Positions 38,990-48,516 of a DNA stretch of 64,000 nucleotides are shown piece after piece; the stretch's first letter is position 1; each line of letters opens with the position of its first letter. This DNA is from Methylibium sp965279545. Lineage in GTDB: Bacteria; Pseudomonadota; Gammaproteobacteria; Burkholderiales; Burkholderiaceae_C. Where the stretch lies: positions 1-64,000 of the forward strand of contig NZ_OZ257250.1 in the NCBI RefSeq assembly GCF_965279545.1, in the 5' to 3' direction. Position numbers and translations under genes: made by a program. A model generated the notes under the pieces. That model was not told the DNA's origin. It worked only from the letters and a program-made list of their open reading frames with translations, and did no database searches.

Positions 38990-41900
38990 ATGCCTATCGA
39001 TCTCACCGCCGCCGACCTCACACAGGCTCAAGCCTTGCTCGACCAAGGTCAAGTCAGTGCGATGTACACCTATCTCTCAGAGCGCGGCGACCGCTACGCC
39101 ACGCTGGCCAACGGCGTGGCCACTGGCAACACGCTGTCAGGCTCTGCTGCCATCGAGTTCATGCGCGCCACGGCCACCCAGCAAGGCAAGACGTTGAGCG
39201 ATGCAGACATCGATGGAATTCGTCACGATATGGCGGAGGGATATCTCCGCACATTGGAGGAAATTGCCAACCCCGACGGCAGTGTTACCCGCGACATGCG
39301 TTTCGGAGAAGCACAGAGACTCCACGACACCATCTTCAACGAGCGAACCCTCGGCCCCGACGCCTGGACCCTCAACACCCCCGGTCAAATCTTCGGTCCC
39401 GAAGGTGCTCAGCAGTATTGGGAGCGGCTGCTTGACGCAGCTGGTGATCCGGCAAAGGAGGCGTATGTTGCTGGTGCCACGCACCAGTGGATCGACCACA
39501 TGCGCGACTTCCTGCAGCCGCCGTACAACGACATGGCGGCAAGTTGGTCTGCGCGCTTTACGCCGGCCTCCGTCGCAGACATTCTCTTGCCGGTCATTCA
39601 GGACTATGTTCAAACGGTCGTCGACTTCTTGAACGATGCATTGAGCCGGGGATGGGCTGCCTTGCAGGATGTCATCGATTCAGCGGTCAACACTTCTTAC
39701 CGCACTGGCCTCACCCCACCCCGCCCCCCAGGCGACCCCCTCGCCATCGACCTGGACGGCGACGGCCTGGAGACGGTCGGCATCGGCGCCACCCCGATCC
39801 TCTTCGACCACAACGCCGACGGCATCAAGACCGGCACCGGCTGGGTGAAGGGCGACGACGCCTGGTTGGTGCTCGACCGCAACGGCAACGGCACGATCGA
39901 CAGTGGCCGCGAACTGTTCGGCGTCGACACCCTGATCACCAACCCCAACGGCAGCGTGCGCACCGCGCTCGACGGCTTCGAGGCCCTGCGCACCCTGGAC
40001 GCGGGCAATGGAACGCCGGGCTCCGCCGGCGATGCCGACGGCGTGTTCAACGCCAGCGATGCCGCCTTCAGCCAGGTGCGCCTGTGGCAGGACGTGAACC
40101 AGGACGGCATCAGCCAGAGCAGCGAACTCTTCAGCCTGGCGCAGAAGAACATCACCAGCATCGGCCTCACGCCCACCGGCGCCGCCACCAACCTGGGCAA
40201 CGGCAACATCATCACCGGCCACTCCACCGTCACCTACACCAACGGCAGCACCACCGATGTGGACAGTGTGGCCGTCAGCACCGAGGCCTCCAACCTCGAC
40301 CTGGCCCTCAACCCCTTCTACCGCGAGTTCACCGACGCGGTCTCGCTGACCGAGGCGGCCCAGGGGCTGCCCGAGATGGGCGGCTCGGGCGTGGTGCGCG
40401 ACCTGCGCGAGGCGATGAGCCTGGGCAACACAGCTTCCAGTGCGCTGGTCACCTCAGTTCAAGCATTTGCGGCCGGCAGCACCCGCGCGGCGCAACAGGC
40501 CGCGCTCGATGAGCTGCTGCACCACTGGGCCTCTACAGAAGCTGTCGCTGACCGCTTTGACCTCGAGCCCGTTGGCCAGGAAACCCGGCGCTTCACAGTG
40601 AACGGCAGCAGCGACACCGCGCTGCAGGCACAACTGAATCGATTGATCCCGGTCTTGGAGGTGTTCAACGGGATGACCGTCGATGACAGCGGCTGGACGG
40701 CGGCCACCAGCACCGAGAACGGGCAGACGATCCGCACCTACGCGATGGCGCCGCAGCAGGCGACGTCGATGTTGGCGGCGTATGACGCGTTGAGTCGATC
40801 GGTGTATGAAGGGCTGGCTGTCCAGACGCGACTGCGGCCTTACCTCGACAGCATCGAGCTGGTGATCGACGAGAACGGCGTGCAGTTCGATACGGCCGCG
40901 CTCACGGCGACGCTGGAGTCGGTGAAAGCGAGCAACGAAGGGAAAGCTGTCATCGATCTGGCGGAGCTGCTGCACTACTCGGGCGGAACGCTGAGCGCGG
41001 TGGGCTTCGACGGCGAGGGGACGCTGCGCGGCTGGGTGGACGCCCTGCCGGCGGGGGCGCCGTTGAGAACGGAGCTGACCGCCATCGATGTGTTCACCGG
41101 TGCGGTCACGGCCGGCACGGCGCGAACGGACATCTACTTCGGCGACGGGAACGGCAACAACTTCTCCGCGGGGGGAGGGAACGACATCGTCGATGGCGGC
41201 GCTGGCAACGACTATCTCTACGGCGGTGCCGGCAACGACGCGCTGCTTGGCGGTGCGGGCAACGACTACCTCGATGGCGAGGCCGGTGACGACACCCTTG
41301 ACGGCGGCGAAGGCGACGACGCCCTGAGCGGCGGCGAAGGCAGCGACACCTACACCGGTGGCGCCGGCGTGGACTCCATCTACGACTGGGTCTCCACCTC
41401 CAACGACACCTACCGCTTCGGCCGCGGCGACGGTGTCGACAACGTCCTCGACTACGGCGGCAGCGACCGCATCGAACTCGGCGCCGGCATCGCCCAGGCC
41501 GACGTCACGCTGCGCAACAACGGCTCGTCGCTGGTGCTCGGCCTGGACACCGGCGAGACGCTGACGGTCTCCAACATGTTCAACGGCTCCACCGGCGCCT
41601 TCAACACCGACTCTGCGGTCGAGACCATCCGCTTCGCCGACGGCAGCGAGTGGGACCTTGCGCGCATGCGCTCCGAGAGCCTGCGCACCTCCGGGGCCGC
41701 CGACACTGTCTACGGCAGCGAAACCGCCGACACCATCGACGGTGGCGATGGCAACGACTCCCTGTCCAGTCTCGACGGCAACGATGCCCTCAGCGGCGAC
41801 ACCGGCAACGACTATCTCTACGGCGGTGCCGGCAACGACGCGCTGCTTGGCGGTGCGGGCAACGACTACCTCGATGGCGAGGCCGGTGACGACACCCTTG

Positions 41901-44900
41901 ACGGCGGCGAAGGCGACGACGCCCTGAGCGGCGGCGAAGGCAGCGACACCTACACCGGTGGCGCCGGCGTGGACTCCATCTACGACTGGGTCTCCACCTC
42001 CAACGACACCTACCGCTTCGGCCGCGGCGACGGTGTCGACAACGTCCTCGACTACGGCGGCAGCGACCGCATCGAACTCGGTGCCGGCATCGCCGAGACC
42101 GACGTCACGCTGCGCAACAACGGCTCGTCGCTGGTGCTCGGCCTGAACACCGGCGAGACTCTGACGATCGGCAGCATGTTCAACGGCTCCACCGGCGCCT
42201 TCAGCGCCGACTATGCGGTCGAGACCATCCGCTTCGCCGACGGCAGCGAGTGGAACCTGGACCGCATCCGCCTGGAGGCCGTGCGCGGCACCGCCGCGGC
42301 CGACACGATCTTCGGCTTCGACAGCAGCGACACCCTTGACGGAGGTGTTGGCAACGACACTTTGTACGGCCGCAGTGGCAACGACACGCTGCTCGGTGGT
42401 GCGGGCAACGACTACCTCGATGGCGAAGCCGGTGACGACACCCTTGACGGCGGCGAAGGCGACGACGCCCTGAGCGGCGGCGAAGGCAACGACACCTACA
42501 CCGGCGGGACCGGCAACGACAACCTCTACGACTGGAACTCCACCTCCAACGACACCTACCGCTTCGGCCGCGGCGACGGTGTCGACAACGTCCTCGACTA
42601 CGGCGGCAGCGACCGCATCGAACTCGGTGCCGGCATCGCCGAGACCGACGTCACGCTGCGCAACAACGGCTCGTCGCTGGTGCTCGGCCTGAACACCGGC
42701 GAGACTCTGACGATCGGCAGCATGTTCAACGGCTCCACCGGCGCCTTCAGCGCCGACTATGCGGTCGAGACCATCCGCTTCGCCGACGGCAGCGAGTGGA
42801 ACCTGGACCGCATCCGCCTGGAGGCCGTGCGCGGCACCGCCGCGGCCGACACGATCTTCGGCTTCGACAGCAGCGACACCCTTGACGGAGGTGTTGGCAA
42901 CGACACTTTGTACGGCCGCAGTGGCAACGACACGCTGCTCGGTGGTGCGGGCAACGACTACCTCGATGGCGAAGCCGGTGACGACACCCTTGACGGCGGC
43001 GAAGGCGACGACGCCCTGAGCGGCGGCGAAGGCAACGACACCTACACCGGCGGGACCGGCAACGACAACCTCTACGACTGGAACTCCACCTCCAACGACA
43101 CCTACCGCTTCGGCCGCGGCGACGGTGTCGACAACGTCCTCGACTACGGCGGCAGCGACCGCATCGAACTCGGTGCCGGCATCGCCGAGACCGACGTCAC
43201 GCTGCGCAACAACGGCTCGTCGCTGGTGGTGGGTCTGAACACCGGCGAGACGCTGACGGTCGGCAGCATGTTCAACGGCACCACCGGTGCGCTCAACCCC
43301 GACTACGCGACCGAGACCATCCGCTTCGCCGACGGCAGCGAGTGGGACCTTGCGCGCATGCGCCTGGAGGCCGTGCGCGGCACTGCAGCAGCCGACACGA
43401 TCTTCGGCTTCGACAGCAGCGACACCCTTGACGGAGGTGTTGGCAACGACACTTTGTACGGCCGCAGTGGCAACGACACGCTGCTCGGTGGTGCGGGCAA
43501 CGACTACCTCGATGGCGAAGCCGGTGACGACACCCTTGACGGCGGCGAAGGCGACGACGCCCTGAGCGGCGGCGAAGGCAACGACACCTACACCGGCGGG
43601 ACCGGCAACGACAACCTCTACGACTGGAACTCCACCTCCAACGACACCTACCGCTTCGGCCGCGGCGACGGTGTCGACAACGTCCTCGACTACGGCGGCT
43701 CGGCCGATCGCATCGAACTCGGCGCCGGCATCGCCGAGACCGACGTCACGCTGCGCAACAACGGCTCGTCGCTGGTGGTGGGTCTGAACACCGGCGAGAC
43801 GCTGACGGTCGGCAGCATGTTCAACGGCACCACCGGTGCGCTCAACCCCGACTACGCGACCGAGACCATCCGCTTCGCCGACGGCAGCGAGTGGGACCTT
43901 GCGCGCATGCGCCTGGAGGCCGTGCGTGGTACGGCAGCCGCCGACACGATCTTCGGCTTCGACGGCAACGACGCCCTTGATGGAGGTGTTGGCAACGACA
44001 CTTTGTACGGCCTCAGTGGCAACGACACGCTGCTAGGTGGCGTGGGCAACGACTATCTCGACGGCGGGGCCGGTGACGACGCCCTTGACGGTGGCGAAGG
44101 CGACGACGCCCTGAGCGGCGGCGAAGGCAACGACACCTACACCGGCGGGACCGGCAACGACAACCTCTACGACTGGAACTCCACCTCCAACGACACCTAC
44201 CGCTTCGGCCGCGGCGACGGTGTCGACAACGTCCTCGACTACGGCGGCTCGGCCGATCGCATCGAACTCGGCGCCGGCATCGCCGAGACCGACGTCACGC
44301 TGCGCAACAACGGCTCGTCGCTGGTGGTGGGTCTGAACACCGGCGAGACGCTGACGGTCGGCAGCATGTTCAACGGCACCACCGGTGCGCTCAACCCCGA
44401 CTACGCGACCGAGACCATCCGCTTCGCCGACGGCAGCGAGTGGGACCTTGCGCGCATGCGCCTGGAGGCCGTGCGTGGTACGGCAGCCGCCGACACGATC
44501 TTCGGCTTCGACGGCAGCGACGCCCTTGATGGAGGTGTTGGCAACGACACTTTATACGGCCTCAACGGCAACGATGCTCTGAGTGGCGGGACCGGCGACG
44601 ACAGCCTGTTCGGTGGCGAGGGCAACGACGTGTTCGTGGTCGACAGTCTTCTCGACAGCGTTTACGAATCCGCCAATCAAGGCACCGACACCGTGCAGTC
44701 GACGGTTACGTGGGCGCTGGGCGCAGAAGTCGAGAACCTCACGCTTACTGGCACGGCGGCCGTCAACGGGACCGGCAACGCCCTCGCTAACGTCCTCACC
44801 GGCAACAGCGCTGCCAACATGCTGGACGGTGGCAGCGGTGCCGATGCCTTGATCGGTGGGGCCGGCAACGACACGTACTGGGTGGACCACAGTGGCGACG

Positions 44901-46825
44901 TAATAACCGAACTGACCAGTGAAGGTACCGACGGCGTTAACAGCAGCGTTGGCTACACCCTCGCGGCGAACGTTGAGAACCTCACGCTCACCGGTAGCTC
45001 CGTCATCAACGCCACGGGGAACACCTCCAACAACGTGCTGACGGGCAACAGCGCCGCCAACGTGCTCACCGGCGGCGCCGGCAACGACACCTACGTCGTC
45101 GGCACCGGAGACACCGTGACCGAAGCCGCAGGCGCGGGGACCGATACTGTTTCCTCGTCGATCACCTGGAGCCTGGGCGCCAACCTCGAAAACCTGACCC
45201 TCACCGGCACATCGGCGATCAACGGAACCGGCAACGCGCTCGACAACGTGCTGACTGGCAACAGCGCGGCCAACGTGCTGACCGGAGGTGCCGGCAACGA
45301 CACTTACGTCGTCGGCACCGGCGACACCGTGACCGAAGCCGCCAGCGCGGGGACCGATACGGTGTCCTCGTCGATTGCCTGGACCTTGGGCAGCAATCTC
45401 GAAAACCTGACGCTCACGGGCACGTCGGCGGTCAACGGGACCGGCAATGCGCTCGACAACGTGCTGACGGGTAACAGCGCGGCCAATGTGCTGACCGGAG
45501 GTGCCGGCAACGACACCTACGTTGTCGGGACGGGCGACACCGTGACCGAAGCCGCCAGCGCAGGAACCGACACGGTGCAGTCGTCCATCACCTGGGCACT
45601 CGGGAACAACCTCGAGAACCTCACCTTGACGGGAACCAGCGCGATCAACGGCACGGGCAACACACTGGCTAACGTTCTCACCGGCAACACCGCTGCCAAC
45701 ACGCTCGATGGTGGCAGCGGTGCCGACACCCTGGTCGGCGGCGCCGGCAACGACAGTTATGTGGTGGACAACACCGCCGACGTGGTCACCGAACTCGCTG
45801 CCGGAGGGACCGACGGGGTCAGCAGCAGCGTGACGTACACGCTCAGCGCCAACGTCGAGAATCTCACGCTCACCGGCTCCACGGCGATCAACGGCACCGG
45901 CAATGCCTCGGACAACGCCCTCACCGGCAACAGCGCCGCCAACGTGCTGAGCGGGGGGACTGGCAACGACACCTACGTCGTCGGCACCGGCGACACCGTG
46001 ACCGAAGCCGCCAGCGCGGGCACCGACACCGTGTCCTCGTCGATCGCCTGGACGCTGGGCAACAACCTGGAGAACCTTACATTGACAGGCAGCAGCGCGA
46101 TCAACGGAACCGGCAATGCGCTGGACAACGTGCTGACGGGCAATAGCGCGGCCAACGTCTTGACCGGCGGCGCCGGCAACGACACCTACGTCGTCGGCAC
46201 CGGCGACACCGTGACCGAGGCCGCCGGTGCGGGGACCGACACCGTTCAGTCGTCCATCACCTGGACGCTCGGCAACGATTTCGAGAACCTCGCCCTGACG
46301 GGAACCGGTGTCATCAACGGCACCGGCAACACGCTGGGCAACGTGCTGACCGGCAACAGCGCCAACAACACGCTCACCGGCAACGCCGGCAACGACACGC
46401 TGGACGGCGGAGCGGGCACGGACACCCTGGCGGGCGGCACCGGCAACGACAGCTACGTGCTCGGCCGCGGCTACGGTGCCGACACCGTGCAGGAGAACGA
46501 CACGACCGCCGGCAACACCGACGTGCTGCAGTTCCTGAGCGGCGTGTCGACCGAGCAGATCTGGTTGCGCCAGGTGTCCAACAACCTCGAGATCAGCATC
46601 ATCGGCACGTCCGACAAGGCCACGCTCACCAACTGGTACCTCGGCAGCCAGTACCACGTGGAGCAGTTCAAGACCTCGGACGGCAAGACGCTGCTGGACT
46701 CGCAGGTGCAGAACCTGGTCAGCGCGATGGCGGGCTTCACGCCACCGGCGGCCGGTCAGACCACGCTGCCGCCGAACTACCAGACCGCGCTCGCGCCGGT
46801 GATCGCCGCGAACTGGAATGGGTGA
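38990..46825 (+). CDS. Large RTX protein with FrpC-like self-processing module
   Basis: This 2611-residue protein is the likely main cargo of the type I exporter. Residues 1-240 are a unique N-terminal domain unlike that of the truncated RTX protein and not recognised. A FrpC-like self-processing module starts at Asp249-Pro250 (GDPLAIDLDGDGLETVG). A shared domain follows to about 640. Residues about 720-1880 hold six copies of a 182-200 residue unit with GGxGND calcium repeats and an FGRGDGVDNVLDYGG beta block. Residues about 1885-2480 hold repeats of 71 residues with ENLTLTG and GTGNALDNVLTGNS. The end (QTALAPVIAANWNG) looks like a type I secretion signal. AGGGAG precedes the ATG. Confidence 0.93.
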   Translation: MPIDLTAADLTQAQALLDQGQVSAMYTYLSERGDRYATLANGVATGNTLSGSAAIEFMRATATQQGKTLSDADIDGIRHDMAEGYLRTLEEIANPDGSVTRDMRFGEAQRLHDTIFNERTLGPDAWTLNTPGQIFGPEGAQQYWERLLDAAGDPAKEAYVAGATHQWIDHMRDFLQPPYNDMAASWSARFTPASVADILLPVIQDYVQTVVDFLNDALSRGWAALQDVIDSAVNTSYRTGLTPPRPPGDPLAIDLDGDGLETVGIGATPILFDHNADGIKTGTGWVKGDDAWLVLDRNGNGTIDSGRELFGVDTLITNPNGSVRTALDGFEALRTLDAGNGTPGSAGDADGVFNASDAAFSQVRLWQDVNQDGISQSSELFSLAQKNITSIGLTPTGAATNLGNGNIITGHSTVTYTNGSTTDVDSVAVSTEASNLDLALNPFYREFTDAVSLTEAAQGLPEMGGSGVVRDLREAMSLGNTASSALVTSVQAFAAGSTRAAQQAALDELLHHWASTEAVADRFDLEPVGQETRRFTVNGSSDTALQAQLNRLIPVLEVFNGMTVDDSGWTAATSTENGQTIRTYAMAPQQATSMLAAYDALSRSVYEGLAVQTRLRPYLDSIELVIDENGVQFDTAALTATLESVKASNEGKAVIDLAELLHYSGGTLSAVGFDGEGTLRGWVDALPAGAPLRTELTAIDVFTGAVTAGTARTDIYFGDGNGNNFSAGGGNDIVDGGAGNDYLYGGAGNDALLGGAGNDYLDGEAGDDTLDGGEGDDALSGGEGSDTYTGGAGVDSIYDWVSTSNDTYRFGRGDGVDNVLDYGGSDRIELGAGIAQADVTLRNNGSSLVLGLDTGETLTVSNMFNGSTGAFNTDSAVETIRFADGSEWDLARMRSESLRTSGAADTVYGSETADTIDGGDGNDSLSSLDGNDALSGDTGNDYLYGGAGNDALLGGAGNDYLDGEAGDDTLDGGEGDDALSGGEGSDTYTGGAGVDSIYDWVSTSNDTYRFGRGDGVDNVLDYGGSDRIELGAGIAETDVTLRNNGSSLVLGLNTGETLTIGSMFNGSTGAFSADYAVETIRFADGSEWNLDRIRLEAVRGTAAADTIFGFDSSDTLDGGVGNDTLYGRSGNDTLLGGAGNDYLDGEAGDDTLDGGEGDDALSGGEGNDTYTGGTGNDNLYDWNSTSNDTYRFGRGDGVDNVLDYGGSDRIELGAGIAETDVTLRNNGSSLVLGLNTGETLTIGSMFNGSTGAFSADYAVETIRFADGSEWNLDRIRLEAVRGTAAADTIFGFDSSDTLDGGVGNDTLYGRSGNDTLLGGAGNDYLDGEAGDDTLDGGEGDDALSGGEGNDTYTGGTGNDNLYDWNSTSNDTYRFGRGDGVDNVLDYGGSDRIELGAGIAETDVTLRNNGSSLVVGLNTGETLTVGSMFNGTTGALNPDYATETIRFADGSEWDLARMRLEAVRGTAAADTIFGFDSSDTLDGGVGNDTLYGRSGNDTLLGGAGNDYLDGEAGDDTLDGGEGDDALSGGEGNDTYTGGTGNDNLYDWNSTSNDTYRFGRGDGVDNVLDYGGSADRIELGAGIAETDVTLRNNGSSLVVGLNTGETLTVGSMFNGTTGALNPDYATETIRFADGSEWDLARMRLEAVRGTAAADTIFGFDGNDALDGGVGNDTLYGLSGNDTLLGGVGNDYLDGGAGDDALDGGEGDDALSGGEGNDTYTGGTGNDNLYDWNSTSNDTYRFGRGDGVDNVLDYGGSADRIELGAGIAETDVTLRNNGSSLVVGLNTGETLTVGSMFNGTTGALNPDYATETIRFADGSEWDLARMRLEAVRGTAAADTIFGFDGSDALDGGVGNDTLYGLNGNDALSGGTGDDSLFGGEGNDVFVVDSLLDSVYESANQGTDTVQSTVTWALGAEVENLTLTGTAAVNGTGNALANVLTGNSAANMLDGGSGADALIGGAGNDTYWVDHSGDVITELTSEGTDGVNSSVGYTLAANVENLTLTGSSVINATGNTSNNVLTGNSAANVLTGGAGNDTYVVGTGDTVTEAAGAGTDTVSSSITWSLGANLENLTLTGTSAINGTGNALDNVLTGNSAANVLTGGAGNDTYVVGTGDTVTEAASAGTDTVSSSIAWTLGSNLENLTLTGTSAVNGTGNALDNVLTGNSAANVLTGGAGNDTYVVGTGDTVTEAASAGTDTVQSSITWALGNNLENLTLTGTSAINGTGNTLANVLTGNTAANTLDGGSGADTLVGGAGNDSYVVDNTADVVTELAAGGTDGVSSSVTYTLSANVENLTLTGSTAINGTGNASDNALTGNSAANVLSGGTGNDTYVVGTGDTVTEAASAGTDTVSSSIAWTLGNNLENLTLTGSSAINGTGNALDNVLTGNSAANVLTGGAGNDTYVVGTGDTVTEAAGAGTDTVQSSITWTLGNDFENLALTGTGVINGTGNTLGNVLTGNSANNTLTGNAGNDTLDGGAGTDTLAGGTGNDSYVLGRGYGADTVQENDTTAGNTDVLQFLSGVSTEQIWLRQVSNNLEISIIGTSDKATLTNWYLGSQYHVEQFKTSDGKTLLDSQVQNLVSAMAGFTPPAAGQTTLPPNYQTALAPVIAANWNG
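39705..40877 (+). repeat. 1173-bp direct repeat, copy 2 (RTX exchange region)
   Basis: Second copy of the segment at 36811-37983. It begins 10 codons before the Asp-Pro site and ends at the codons for VIDENG, where the large protein continues into further sequence and the truncated protein diverges. Confidence 0.9.
41206..44550 (+). repeat. Six tandem ~546-600 bp repeats inside the large RTX gene
   Basis: Each unit encodes a set of calcium-binding nonapeptides (LLGGAGNDYLDGEAGDD, LSGGEGNDTYTGG) and a beta-rich block (LRNNGSSLVLGLNTGETLT, ETIRFADGSEW). Spacing is 600 bp for the first unit, 546 bp for the next ones and 549 bp for the last two, which carry an extra Ala codon. The interval 41994-42682 is identical by eye to the sequence 546 bp further on. 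Confidence 0.9.
44641..46440 (+). repeat. Tandem 213-bp repeats inside the large RTX gene
   Basis: About eight units of 71 codons, some slightly longer, encode the pattern TDTVSSSI-TW-LG-NLENLTLTG, INGTGNALDN, VLTGNSAANVLTGGAGNDTY and VVGTGDTVTEAA. Clear 213-bp spacing is seen at 45085, 45298 and 45511. Units with DVVTELAAGGTDG interrupt the series. Confidence 0.85.
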
Positions 46826-46860
46826 GGGTGCCGAGCGATCGGCCGTGCGTCCGTCGGCTC

Positions 46861-46895
46861 TCAAGGAAACGCCGGGCCGCCCCAAGTTTCCTTGA
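46861..46895. terminator. Long hairpin between the converging RTX and ydcF-like genes
   Basis: TCAAGGAAAC and GTTTCCTTGA form a perfect 10-bp stem around a GC-rich 15-base loop, followed by the palindrome CCCCCGCGGGGGG. It lies 35 bp after the RTX stop and 44 bp from the end of the opposite gene, so it may end both transcripts. It lacks a long T tract. Confidence 0.5.
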
Positions 46896-46939
46896 CCCCC
46901 GCGGGGGGCGGGCTGGGCGCAGACCGGCCCTGGGGGTGC

Positions 46940-47740
46940 TCAGTAGCCGACGGCGCGCGCCAGCAGCTCACGCGACACGGTGCGCACCTGTTCGAAGCCT
47001 GCATTGCTGGGCAGCCATTCGAGGACGCCGCGGTCGGCCGCCATGAAGTAGCCCATCGGCGCCGCGGTGATCTGCAGGGTGTCGCCGCTGGCCTGCCTGA
47101 AGGCGCGCAGCGCGCGGGGCATGTGCCAGGCATGGGTCACCAGCACGATGTGGCGGATGCCGGCCGCGTGCAGCTGCTTGACGCTCAGGATGGCGTTCTC
47201 GCGGGTGTCGCGCGACGCGGTTTCCACCCACTTGATCGGGCGCAGGAAGTCGCGCTCGGCGATGCGCTGTGCGATCTCGGCTTCCGACAGGCCGCCGTCG
47301 TCGCGCTGGGCCCAGCCGACGCCGCCGCTGAAGGCCAGCGGCAGCCCGGTCTGGCGCGACAGCCGCACCGCGTAGCGCAGGCGCTCCAGCGAGGCCGGCT
47401 GCAGGTCGGCCGCGCCCGACTCCGGCGTGCGCGGTATGCGCCCGGCGCCCAGCACCAGGATCGCCGTCGTCGGTGCCGGTTCGGGCTTGGGGGGCTTCAG
47501 GCCGGCGATGTCGGCCTCGCTCAGCGGCAGGGGCGGCAGCAGCAGCGTAGCCTGCAGCCAGTGGCCGGTGCCTTGGCAGGCGCTCAGCCAGGTCAGCGCG
47601 GCGCCGAGCAGCAGCAGGGCCATGCCCAGGCGCTGCCGCCACGCGGCCAGGCGCCCGCCGATCAGCATCAGCAGCAGCCAGGGCACGGGCGGCAGCACCA
47701 GCGCGGTGAGCAGGGGCTTGTAGGGTTCGAGGCCGGTCAT
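46940..47740 (-). CDS. YdcF/ElyC-like DUF218 membrane protein
   Basis: The 266-residue protein has two N-terminal membrane helices (about 8-28 and 38-55) and a DUF218 domain with TTAILVLGAGR, FSGGVGWAQ, ETASRDTRENA and HIVLVTHAWHMPRA. This family includes SanA, ElyC and YdcF, which affect envelope integrity. I chose the ATG at 47740; longer frames lack support. It converges with the large RTX gene. Confidence 0.9.
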   Translation of the reverse strand: MTGLEPYKPLLTALVLPPVPWLLLMLIGGRLAAWRQRLGMALLLLGAALTWLSACQGTGHWLQATLLLPPLPLSEADIAGLKPPKPEPAPTTAILVLGAGRIPRTPESGAADLQPASLERLRYAVRLSRQTGLPLAFSGGVGWAQRDDGGLSEAEIAQRIAERDFLRPIKWVETASRDTRENAILSVKQLHAAGIRHIVLVTHAWHMPRALRAFRQASGDTLQITAAPMGYFMAADRGVLEWLPSNAGFEQVRTVSRELLARAVGY

Positions 47741-47915
47741 GTAAGTTCCTGCGGGTCGGATCGACGCATTGTGGACAGGCGCTCGTGCGCTGCCCTGCGG
47801 CATGATCGAATTCGCCTGTCATGGCAGCCGGGTGCGGGGTTTTGTCACGTCACGCCACCGCATCCATTCCCTGCGCTGCACTGCGGCGCGCTCCGACGTG
47901 CAAGGAAAGCGACCG

Positions 47916-48464
47916 ATGAACACCCCGACGACCCTTGAAACCGCCACCCTCGGCGGCGGCTGCTTCTGGTGCACCGAGGCCGTGTTCCTGGACGTCGACG
48001 GCGTCGTCGCGGTCGAGTCCGGCTACAGCAACGGCCATGTGAACGACCCCAGCTACGAGCAGGTGTGCAGCGGCGAGACCGGCCATGCCGAGGTCGTGCG
48101 CGTGCAGTTCGACCCGCAGCGCATCGGCTTTCGGGAGCTGCTGGAGATCTTCTTCGTGGTGCACGACCCGACCACGCCCAACCGCCAGGGCAACGACGTG
48201 GGCACGCAATACCGCTCGGGCATCTACACCCACGGCGACGAGCAGGCGCGCATCGCGCATGAGGTGATCGCCGAGCTGCAGGCCAGCGGCGGGGTGCGCG
48301 GCACGGTCGTCACCGAGGTGACGCCGGAGGCCAACTACTGGCCGGCCGAGGCCTACCACCAGAACTACTTCGCGCAGCATCCGGGGCAGGGCTATTGCGC
48401 CTTCGTCGTCGCGCCCAAGGTCGAGAAGTTCCGCAAGACCTTCGCCGCGCGCCGCCGGGGTTGA
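47916..48464 (+). CDS. msrA: Peptide methionine-S-sulfoxide reductase
   Basis: The 182-residue enzyme repairs oxidised methionine. The catalytic Cys is in GGGCFWCTEAVF, followed by VESGYSNGHV, YEQVCSGETGHAEVV and EAYHQNYFAQHPGQGYC, all standard MsrA motifs. The ATG at 47916 has AAGGAAA upstream. It appears to be transcribed alone. Confidence 0.96.
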   Translation: MNTPTTLETATLGGGCFWCTEAVFLDVDGVVAVESGYSNGHVNDPSYEQVCSGETGHAEVVRVQFDPQRIGFRELLEIFFVVHDPTTPNRQGNDVGTQYRSGIYTHGDEQARIAHEVIAELQASGGVRGTVVTEVTPEANYWPAEAYHQNYFAQHPGQGYCAFVVAPKVEKFRKTFAARRRG

Positions 48465-48516
48465 GCGCCGGCGCATGGCGGATACTGCGCGGCGCCATGT
48501 CCTCTCCCCTGCCTTC

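Noticed and set aside
41206..46440. CRISPR-like regular repeats
   Set aside because: The periodic sequence is in-frame coding repeats of 213 and about 546 bp with glycine-rich calcium motifs, without short repeats and unique spacers.
44552..46885. A 777-codon open frame on the minus strand under the RTX repeats
   Set aside because: It is produced by the repetitive GC-rich RTX coding sequence; the product has no family features and mirrors the repeats.
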